Of a stretch of 6,759 bases of DNA, positions 1 to 5,177 are shown in pieces (positions within the stretch are counted from its first letter, which is position 1; every line of letters starts with the position of its first letter). The stretch is from an uncultured Eubacteriales bacterium (GTDB taxonomy: Bacteria > Bacillota > Clostridia > TANB77 > CAG-508), in assembly GCA_902760765.1 (NCBI GenBank), contig CACWHO010000050.1:1-6759 (forward strand), in the 5' to 3' direction. The position numbers and the translations under genes were made by a program. Under the pieces are notes generated by a model, which was given only the letters and a program-made list of their open reading frames with translations, searched no databases and was not told the origin of the DNA.

Positions 1-98
1 CTGATCAATCAAACACAGTGATTTTTGCCGTACCAATTGAAGGACTAGAAGCATTAAAAGGATTTTCAAATATAGGAAAAGAAAAGAAAGAAAACTAA
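1..98 (+). CDS. C-terminal end of an unrecognised protein (partial)
   Basis: An open frame enters from the left edge, with codons in phase with base 3, and ends at TAA 96-98. About 31 residues are visible, finishing in a lysine- and glutamate-rich tail after a stretch that reads VIFAVPIEGLEALKGF. A terminator-like hairpin starts eight bases after the stop, which fits a genuine gene end. The fragment is too short to assign to a family. It is separated from the following operon by that hairpin and about 260 AT-rich bases, so it is probably not part of it. Confidence 0.6.
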   Translation, partial: DQSNTVIFAVPIEGLEALKGFSNIGKEKKEN

Positions 99-105
99 TG
101 ATAGT

Positions 106-137
106 GAAACAGAGACCTAAATTTAGATCTCTGTTTC
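106..137 (+). terminator. Terminator-like hairpin after the partial gene
   Basis: A perfect 10-bp stem pairs 106-115 (GAAACAGAGA) with 128-137 (TCTCTGTTTC). The loop region holds a further 10-base palindrome at 117-126, so the arms can extend almost to the apex. The sequence after the stem is only moderately T-rich, with no clean T run, so termination may be inefficient. Its place directly after the stop codon at 98 supports the terminator call. Confidence 0.6.
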
Positions 138-342
138 AACATTCTATTTCATGTTTTATATCGGATGAAAAAACGTAAATTATGTAAAGACAATGAAAAT
201 AAAAATACATGTTAATGAATTTGCAAAAAAATAGGAAACTATATATAATTTTTATAAATATTAAGTAATACCAGATTGTACACATTTGTGCAACTAAATA
301 GTAATATTAAAAACATTTTACACTATTAAAAGAAGAAATATA

Positions 343-371
343 TTGAAAAAATAATAAATATAGTGTATTAT
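343..371 (+). promoter_or_regulatory. Probable promoter of the four-gene operon
   Basis: A TTGAAA -35 box (343-348) and a TATTAT -10 box (366-371) are separated by 17 bases. A second -10-like TATAAT overlaps at 371-376. Transcription would start near 378, giving a leader of under 20 bases before the ATG at 395. An 8-base inverted repeat, TACACTAT at 319-326 and ATAGTGTA at 360-367, flanks the -35 box and runs into the -10 box. It may be an operator. The surrounding AT richness makes chance matches likely, so confidence is moderate. Confidence 0.5.
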
Positions 372-394
372 ATAATAGAAAAGAGAAAGATGAT

Positions 395-1345
395 ATGAAT
401 AATTTTCTAGATAGTTTAAATTTAAAAATGATTACGAATTATACTAAAAGAGCAGAGAAAATTTTAAATGAAATAAAAACAGAAAGTAATATTTTAGCAA
501 TTGGAACTGGTGGATCATATGTTACTGGATTGTTTTTTAAAAGAATAATAAATATATATAAATCAGATTGCTATTGTGATGTAATAAAACCTTTTGACTT
601 ATATAATATAAATGTGAACAGATTTTCATATGTATTTATATTTTCTTATAGTTTATGCAGTTATGATGTTGATTTCTTACTAAAAGAATTAATAAGGAAT
701 AATAACATAGTAAATATTATAATAGTAACAGCAAAGTCGAATGGAAAAACCCTTTTTCAAAATAATAAAAAGGTTAAGATCCTAACTTATAGTGATGGAG
801 AAGATACTGAAAGAAGATATGTTTCATACAAAGGAATATATTTACCGATAGCAATATTTTCTTCAGTATTTAACGATTTTTATAAGTTTAATTTGGAAAA
901 AATACATGAGTCTATTCCAATGTTAATAAATAGTCAAGAGATACATGTTTTTTATGACGCATCAACATACTGTATTGCAAATTTGATAGAAAGACATTTT
1001 GCTGAAATTGGTCTTGCTTATACAATTCTACATGAAAAAAGAGATTTTGCACATGGAAGGATGAATATATTACATAAAGAAGATGAAATAATCTATTTAA
1101 AATCAGAAAAGTATGATCCGGAATATGACGTATATTTGTATAACTATCTATTAAAAACTAAACAATGCAAGATATTAAATAAAGTTGGTATTAATAGTAA
1201 ACTTAATTATTTTGATTATCTTATTATAATGTTACAATGGATTGAAGATTGTACTAAAAATAAGGGCATAAATATTGATGAACTAAAAGATAATAACGAA
1301 GAACGAAAATTATTTGTTTTTAAAAAAGGGGAAAACAATGAATAG
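395..1345 (+). CDS. SIS-domain phosphosugar-binding/isomerase-like protein
   Basis: This 316-residue protein has the layout of double-SIS proteins such as the isomerase half of GlmS. The first SIS fold spans about residues 33-115: a strand then GTGGS (37-41), a serine-rich turn FSYSLCSYD (83-91) where SIS proteins bind sugar phosphate, and a hydrophobic strand near 108-112. The second spans about 182-240 and includes E214 and H220-G221, resembling the E...HG element found in GlmS-like isomerases, where proline usually follows HG but arginine (R222) does here. The family binds or isomerises phosphorylated sugars in the cytoplasm. There is no glutaminase domain, signal peptide or clear membrane segment. 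The ribosome binding site is weak (AGAGAAAG, 382-389). It is the first gene of the operon and overlaps the next by eight bases, suggesting translational coupling. The exact substrate is unknown; an amidotransferase-independent sugar phosphate or nucleotide-sugar role is inference. Confidence 0.75.
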   Translation: MNNFLDSLNLKMITNYTKRAEKILNEIKTESNILAIGTGGSYVTGLFFKRIINIYKSDCYCDVIKPFDLYNINVNRFSYVFIFSYSLCSYDVDFLLKELIRNNNIVNIIIVTAKSNGKTLFQNNKKVKILTYSDGEDTERRYVSYKGIYLPIAIFSSVFNDFYKFNLEKIHESIPMLINSQEIHVFYDASTYCIANLIERHFAEIGLAYTILHEKRDFAHGRMNILHKEDEIIYLKSEKYDPEYDVYLYNYLLKTKQCKILNKVGINSKLNYFDYLIIMLQWIEDCTKNKGINIDELKDNNEERKLFVFKKGENNE

Positions 1346-2861
1346 TAAAATTTCATGGTATATTCAAAAGAAAAACAAATTCCTTGGAGACAATATATTA
1401 GCAATATGCTATAATGCAGATGAAAAAGAAACAAGGGATTGCGGACTAACAAATGATAATATTCTGATTTTTATAAAAAGCAATAAATTAGATGACGTAT
1501 TAGATGAGAAAAATATAAAATTAGAAAATGTGCTAAAACAGTCGTTTAAAAATAAAAAAGTGTTTTTAAGAATTCAATGCGAGTGTATGCTTGGAATGTA
1601 TGGTGACTTACATTGTGATTGCGAAGAACAGAGACTTAGGTATTTGGATTTTATTAGACAAAACGAAGGAATATTCATACATATGCCTCAAGAAGCACAA
1701 GGATATGGTATATTTTATAAGTTAAAAGAGCTAGAACTACAAGTTGGAGGACGTAACCAAAAAGGCTTTTTTGTTGGAAAAAAAGACAGAAATGATGCAT
1801 TCTATGAAATCAATCACAAAAAGTTTACAGATTCGAGGAAGTATTATGTTATAAAAAATATTTTTAGTGAACTTGGAATTGATAACTTAAGTTTTATTTT
1901 ATTAACTGATAGTGAAAGAAAATTAAAGAATCTTACTTCGCTAGGAATTGATGCTCAAATGTATAGCACATATGTTGAAAACAATGTTACAGCTGAAAAT
2001 GCATCAGAATTTTTAATTAAAATATTAGATGGTTCTTTTAACTATGATGATAATAAAATAAAGGAAATTTGTGACTTAATTCAAAATAGAGCTTACAATG
2101 AAAGAACTATAAACACATTTCTAAAAATTATTGAAGAGATTAAAAATAACAAAGATATAGGATTGTCTAAAGAAAATCAAAAATTGTTACTAAAGACATA
2201 TGATAATATTATATGCGGAGTTGAAAAAACCTATAATTTTGTAGATCAAAATGTTTTAAAAGTACAGAATAAATTTTCTTGTAAAGTTGATAATAAAATA
2301 TTTGGAATAACAAAAATGATTTTTGGCAAAAACATTTTTAGTAGAATAGCATTTGAAAGCAATTATTTATTTCAGGATTTAGTTAATGAAAATGATGTTA
2401 AAATAAGGCATAGTACAGTATTAGACGTAAATGAGAAAAATTCACTTTTCCTGAAAGGACAGGAATACCTTCAGCAGACAATAATTGAAGAAAAAACGAA
2501 ATTTGTTGAGAATGAAATTACAAAATCAAAATTAAAATCATATTTTGAAAATAGAGATTATTTCTATAAAACCAAAATTGATATGATTACCTTTATATCT
2601 GAAAATATAATGGATGGAGTAAACGTTTACATAAAAAGACTACCAAATTTTGATAACCATATAATGGATGTGTATGGTAAAAAAGAAAAAATACTAAAGT
2701 TTATAGAAGAAATAACAAAAGTTTCTAACAGGACAATGCTTGATAGTATATCTAATGTTCAGTTGGAGGATGATAAAAGTATAAATTATAATTTAAGTTT
2801 TTCTGATGAAAATGAAGCCATAAATGAAGAGGTTTCGATTTTTAAACTTTTAAATAAGTAG
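1338..2861 (+). CDS. GTP cyclohydrolase II (RibA)-like protein with a long unassigned C-terminal region
   Basis: I chose the ATG at 1338 because GGGG at 1328-1331 sits six bases upstream; an in-frame ATG at 1314 lacks a site. The 507-residue product has a RibA-like domain at about residues 75-205. Three zinc cysteines are present (C83, C93, C95, in CEC and HCDC), as are a QEAQGYG loop (118-124) matching QEGRxIG, D165/R167 matching E. coli D126/R128, and LLT (188-190) matching the LLTNNP strand. Two active-site changes stand out: the catalytic Tyr105 position is leucine (L132), and the loop arginine is glutamine (Q121). An insertion of roughly ten residues lies before D165. Ordinary RibA is about 200 residues; here some 290 further residues (from about 215) match nothing I recognise. 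GTP cyclohydrolase II opens the GTP imidazole ring, releasing formate and pyrophosphate. Whether this protein does so is doubtful. No riboflavin genes adjoin it. Confidence 0.75.
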   Translation: MNSKISWYIQKKNKFLGDNILAICYNADEKETRDCGLTNDNILIFIKSNKLDDVLDEKNIKLENVLKQSFKNKKVFLRIQCECMLGMYGDLHCDCEEQRLRYLDFIRQNEGIFIHMPQEAQGYGIFYKLKELELQVGGRNQKGFFVGKKDRNDAFYEINHKKFTDSRKYYVIKNIFSELGIDNLSFILLTDSERKLKNLTSLGIDAQMYSTYVENNVTAENASEFLIKILDGSFNYDDNKIKEICDLIQNRAYNERTINTFLKIIEEIKNNKDIGLSKENQKLLLKTYDNIICGVEKTYNFVDQNVLKVQNKFSCKVDNKIFGITKMIFGKNIFSRIAFESNYLFQDLVNENDVKIRHSTVLDVNEKNSLFLKGQEYLQQTIIEEKTKFVENEITKSKLKSYFENRDYFYKTKIDMITFISENIMDGVNVYIKRLPNFDNHIMDVYGKKEKILKFIEEITKVSNRTMLDSISNVQLEDDKSINYNLSFSDENEAINEEVSIFKLLNK

Positions 2862-2874
2862 AGGGAGGAAAAAA

Positions 2875-3516
2875 ATGGAAGAAGAGATAAGATTTTATTA
2901 CAATTATAATCAGTATTATACGCTTTTAGATAAACTTAAAAGAGAAAAGGGACTGAAATATGATGGATGTTTTTTTGAACTTACGATACAATATGACCAT
3001 GCAATAGAAAAAATGAGCTTTTATAATAAAAATATTGATGGTCGACTTAGGCTTAGGTCTTCAATAAATAATGAAACACATACTGAAAAAAGTAAAATTT
3101 CATGGAAAAGAAGATTGCCTGATACTAGAGAGGGAATCATAAATAAAGAAGAGGAAATTGAAGTTGAATTAAAACCTGGTCAGATAGAAAATGCACAAAT
3201 TTTATTTGAAAAAGTTTTAAAACTGAAAAGAGTGGAATCTTATGAAAGATATAGAAATGTTTTTTTTAATGACGACATTGAGATTGTTGTAGATAAATAT
3301 CCTTTCGGAATTGCATTGGAAATTGAAAACAAAAGCAAAGTAAAAAGAGGACAAGATACAATAAAGTACTGGGCAAATAAATTAAACATTGATGTAGGAC
3401 AAGCATACAGACTTTCTTGGGATGATAAATATACAAGTCTATGCAGAGAGCAAGGAATAAAACCTGTGAAAGATGTTCTGTTTGCTCAAAATATAGCAAT
3501 GCCAAAAGTAATGTAA
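2875..3516 (+). CDS. CYTH-domain (triphosphate tunnel metalloenzyme) protein
   Basis: This 213-residue protein carries most hallmarks of the CYTH fold, an eight-stranded tunnel that binds triphosphates with metal ions. The N-terminal EEEIR (residues 2-6) matches the ExExK signature with arginine as the last member. Further matches are GRLRLR (56-61), SWKRRLP (76-82), the acidic strand EEEIEVEL (92-99), ERYRNVFF (124-131) and DKYPFGIALEIE (140-151), the typical closing strands. The family includes class IV adenylate cyclase, thiamine triphosphatase, tripolyphosphatase and the RNA 5'-triphosphatases of the same superfamily. The sequence alone does not choose among these. A strong ribosome binding site (GGGAGG, 2863-2868) lies six bases before the start, and the gene begins 13 bases after the previous stop, so it is surely in the same operon. 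About 40 residues after the CYTH core (from about 170) are unassigned. Confidence 0.8.
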   Translation: MEEEIRFYYNYNQYYTLLDKLKREKGLKYDGCFFELTIQYDHAIEKMSFYNKNIDGRLRLRSSINNETHTEKSKISWKRRLPDTREGIINKEEEIEVELKPGQIENAQILFEKVLKLKRVESYERYRNVFFNDDIEIVVDKYPFGIALEIENKSKVKRGQDTIKYWANKLNIDVGQAYRLSWDDKYTSLCREQGIKPVKDVLFAQNIAMPKVM

Positions 3517-3534
3517 ATAATAAAGGGGGGTAAT

Positions 3535-4353
3535 ATGAAAAACATAAATGAGAAAATTAATAGTTTTTTAATGGGACAAAAGGTGTCTAAAGAAGAGTTT
3601 GATGATTTTAAAAATGTTGCTGAATACACAAATTTTAATGAGAATGTTTTAAACTATTTTAGAGACATTCATAATTTCGAATTGGTTGGATGGCGAAATA
3701 AGTTTGTAACTCAAAAAATATGCGATATTTTACTTAATGATGAACCAAAGCAAATTTATGCCTTGTTTTGCCCATCATATAAAAAGGGAATAGGACAAGT
3801 GGGATTTAGAACTGACGATGTTGGTGATACATCAAAAAATGGTATTAAAAAATTAAAAATATTAAATGATATAACTAGAAGAAATGGCTTTGAGACGCTC
3901 AAACCCAAGGCTATATTTTTTGATATTGCATTAGAACAACCAGAAAAAACAAAATTTATGATTGATGATTTAAAAAAGAACATAGATAATTTTAAATCGT
4001 ATTTAACTTCTGATATTGAATTTAGTTTATTAAGTGAGGAATATCCAGAACTTATGGATATTATTGGATATGATGGAATAATCACGGTTCCTTTACAAGT
4101 AAATGATGACGTATTAAAAAGAGTTATAGAAAGAGGAAAGAAATTCTATCAATTATTTGGATGGGATAATACAAAAATAGAAAACAGATCAAAAGTAATT
4201 GTATCAAGTGAAGCAATAGTTGGAACTATAATAAGATATAGAATGCAAAATTCAATAATGTTATATACGCCAACGATGCTAGAAAGAGCACAAGTATACT
4301 CTGGAAGGAAACAAAATGATCCTTTGGCTTTAATTGTTCCAAAAAAAGATTAG
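3535..4353 (+). CDS. Unrecognised 272-residue protein, fourth gene of the operon
   Basis: I do not recognise this family. The protein looks soluble and mixed alpha/beta, with no signal peptide or membrane helix. Visible landmarks are a strand running into FCPSYKKGIGQVGF (78-91), then DDVGDTSKNG (94-103), a second strand with an acidic end, PKAIFFDIALEQ (124-135), a charged helical stretch around 136-155, a strand IITVPLQV (182-189), and a conserved-looking C-terminus from about 222 with SSEA, RYRMQNS, YTPTMLERAQ and a final strand ALIVPKK. The glycine- and serine-rich turns after strands could form a nucleotide or phosphate site, but this is inference. A very strong ribosome binding site (AAGGGGGG, 3523-3530) precedes the start, 18 bases after the CYTH stop. 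The tRNA-like gene's promoter begins seven bases after its stop, so this protein is the closest partner of that RNA. Confidence 0.8.
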   Translation: MKNINEKINSFLMGQKVSKEEFDDFKNVAEYTNFNENVLNYFRDIHNFELVGWRNKFVTQKICDILLNDEPKQIYALFCPSYKKGIGQVGFRTDDVGDTSKNGIKKLKILNDITRRNGFETLKPKAIFFDIALEQPEKTKFMIDDLKKNIDNFKSYLTSDIEFSLLSEEYPELMDIIGYDGIITVPLQVNDDVLKRVIERGKKFYQLFGWDNTKIENRSKVIVSSEAIVGTIIRYRMQNSIMLYTPTMLERAQVYSGRKQNDPLALIVPKKD

Positions 4354-4360
4354 TTAACTA

Positions 4361-4390
4361 TTGACAACAAGTAGTCAAATGATATATATT
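4361..4390 (+). promoter_or_regulatory. Promoter of the tRNA-like RNA
   Basis: A perfect TTGACA -35 box lies at 4361-4366, seven bases after the stop of the fourth gene. The -10 box is TATATT at 4385-4390 (18-base spacer), or TATATA at 4383-4388 (16-base spacer). Either predicts a start at about 4395-4397, on the first G residues of the tRNA-like acceptor stem (4396-4399). The RNA would then begin with 5'-triphosphate G and need no 5' processing. It could also be carried on read-through from the operon. Confidence 0.65.
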
Positions 4391-4395
4391 TATAT

Positions 4396-4465
4396 GGGGT
4401 TGTAGTTATAATTTTAAAAATAGTTTTTAAAACAGATGTTGGTGCAAATCCAACCGACTCCACCA
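4396..4465 (+). ncRNA. D-armless tRNA-like RNA with encoded CCA
   Basis: The 70-nt RNA folds as a tRNA lacking one arm. The seven-base acceptor GGGGTTG (4396-4402) pairs fully with CGACTCC (4455-4461), allowing two G-U pairs, followed by discriminator A and CCA (4463-4465). The T arm has a perfect 5-bp stem (4438-4442 with 4450-4454) and a 7-base loop TGCAAAT, which is canonical apart from G at position 55. A five-base variable region (4433-4437) precedes it. In the anticodon-arm position lies a 9-bp perfect A/T hairpin (4412-4420 with 4424-4432) around TAG; read as a 7-base loop, the central triplet is UAG but U33 is replaced by A. Only nine bases (4403-4411) stand where a D arm should be. 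It is unlikely to serve normal translation. It follows four enzyme genes and has its own promoter. A degenerate tRNA pseudogene is the main alternative. Confidence 0.7.
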
Positions 4466-4590
4466 CATTAATTAGTCTGTATATAGTGGGATTATTATTT
4501 TATTGTATAGATATTAAAAATGATATATAGAAAAATAGAAAATAAAATATATATGCACTCTACAAAGAAGAGTTTAAGAAAAGAAAGAAT

Positions 4591-4621
4591 AAAAAATGAG
4601 CAATTAATTTGCTCATTTTTT
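4591..4621 (+). terminator. Strong terminator closing the operon and tRNA-like gene
   Basis: A perfect 13-bp stem pairs 4591-4603 (AAAAAATGAGCAA) with 4609-4621 (TTGCTCATTTTTT) around a five-base loop. The A run before and T run after mean it could work from either side. Between the CCA at 4465 and this hairpin are about 125 AT-rich bases with no gene; the only structure seen is a 5-bp hairpin at 4557-4573. A transcript from the tRNA-like promoter would be roughly 225 nt and would need 3' trimming to expose CCA. Confidence 0.85.
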
Positions 4622-4680
4622 GCCATTTGGAAATCTATTTTACTATATAATCTGTTGTTAACATTAATAAAATAAATTTT

Positions 4681-4779
4681 TTAGTTTTTTAAACAACCAA
4701 TTGGAACTACATATACACCATCTTCTCTTCTATAAGCGTATTTACCACTTGCAACTAATACCATTAAAAATGTTAGCAT
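4681..4779 (-). CDS. Small 32-residue protein or gene remnant
   Basis: The minus strand encodes 32 residues, with a hydrophobic start (MLTFLMVLVASG) followed by KYAYRREDGVYVVPIG and CLKN. The second half looks like a real, constrained protein segment, and I have an impression of similar short sequences in gut Clostridia, but I cannot verify it. No ribosome binding site precedes the ATG: the bases upstream belong to the 23-bp repeat array, and the frame is closed by a stop within that array. It may be a conserved small protein or the tail of a gene truncated by the element that left the repeats. Confidence 0.4.
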   Translation of the reverse strand: MLTFLMVLVASGKYAYRREDGVYVVPIGCLKN

Positions 4780-4780
4780 T

Positions 4781-4841
4781 TTATTCGGCAATTTGTGACA
4801 ATTTTATTCGGCAATTTGTGACAATTCTGTTCGGCAATTTG
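4781..4841. repeat. Tandem 23-bp repeat, possible mobile-element end
   Basis: The core TCGGCAATTTGTGACAAT occurs at 4785-4802 and 4808-4825, and its first part TCGGCAATTTGT recurs at 4831-4842. The period is 23 bases. The unit TTATTCGGCAATTTGTGACAATT is nearly identical in the first two copies and diverges in the third. Regularly spaced repeats of about this size occur at the ends of IS21-family and similar elements as transposase binding sites. No transposase gene is in the window, so this would be a remnant end. Confidence 0.55.
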
Positions 4842-4968
4842 TAATTTATACTATGTCAAAAGAGTAGACAAAATATCAGAATTTTCCATAAAATCGTAAT
4901 ATTAATTTTTATAAATATTTCCCAAATTGTTAGTATAAACTTTTAGTAGGAAAAAATAAAATAAAAAT

Positions 4969-4996
4969 TTGACATATTCACAAAATGTGTTAAAAT
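4969..4996 (+). promoter_or_regulatory. Promoter of the methyltransferase-NUDIX cassette
   Basis: TTGACA (4969-4974) and TAAAAT (4991-4996) are separated by 16 bases. An extended -10 TG sits at 4988-4989. Transcription should start near 5003, giving a leader of about 175 bases before the ATG at 5178. Such a long leader suggests post-initiation regulation. Confidence 0.7.
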
Positions 4997-5090
4997 AAAT
5001 TTGAAACGAAATGGATGTCATTGTGGAATAAGTCATATGACAATATTATCCAACGGAATAGTATATGCATGCACCAGATCCTCAGTGCTG

Positions 5091-5128
5091 GAGGTAGACT
5101 CTGACCCAAGAGGTAGACTCTGACCCAA
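5091..5128 (+). repeat. Perfect tandem 19-bp repeat in the leader
   Basis: GAGGTAGACTCTGACCCAA is present twice with no gap, at 5091-5109 and 5110-5128. The end of the second copy forms the left arm of the following hairpin. The first copy carries the same ACCCAAG (5104-5110) and could pair with the same right arm. Confidence 0.9.
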
Positions 5129-5153
5129 GCTATACTTATTGTATAGCTTGGGT
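5123..5153 (+). promoter_or_regulatory. 13-bp perfect stem-loop before the methyltransferase
   Basis: ACCCAAGCTATAC (5123-5135) pairs perfectly with GTATAGCTTGGGT (5141-5153) around the loop TTATT. No T run follows, so it is not a standard terminator. It stands about 11 bases before the AAAGGA ribosome binding site (5164-5169). It may be an attenuator element, an mRNA stabiliser or a protein-binding palindrome. Confidence 0.6.
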
Positions 5154-5177
5154 AATACTAATTAAAGGAAAATTATA

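Larger units (their letters stand above)
5003..5177 (+). promoter_or_regulatory. Long structured 5' leader, possible attenuator
   Basis: The leader contains a tandem 19-base repeat and a strong hairpin, listed separately. It also has possible short hairpins (TGTCAT with ATGACA near 5014-5042, CCTC with GAGG near 5080-5094) and two overlapping short reading frames starting near 5066-5070. These encode 10- and 11-residue peptides and end at TAG 5096-5098 and TGA 5102-5104. Neither has a convincing ribosome binding site. The arrangement recalls leader-peptide attenuation of resistance genes, but this is inference. Confidence 0.4.

Noticed and set aside
1314..1337. Upstream in-frame ATG at 1314 as the start of the RibA-like gene
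   Set aside because: It has no ribosome binding site and would lengthen the overlap with the SIS gene; ATG 1338 has GGGG six bases upstream.
3266..3505. Minus-strand frame inside the CYTH gene
   Set aside because: A shadow of a clear coding gene, with no ribosome binding site or recognisable protein features. The same applies to minus-strand frames at 1216-1452 and 3756-4085.
3535..4353. Fourth gene as a cyclodipeptide synthase using the tRNA-like RNA
   Set aside because: Its size and a possible nucleotide-binding-like turn made this tempting, but comparison from memory with AlbC-type sequences gave no convincing motif alignment.
4396..4465. The tRNA-like sequence as a tmRNA end or as an integration-site tRNA fragment
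   Set aside because: A GGGG start and CTCCACCA end recall tmRNA, but the RNA is only 70 nt with both acceptor strands adjacent. An att-site fragment would carry only the 3' part, without a matched 5' acceptor strand and promoter.
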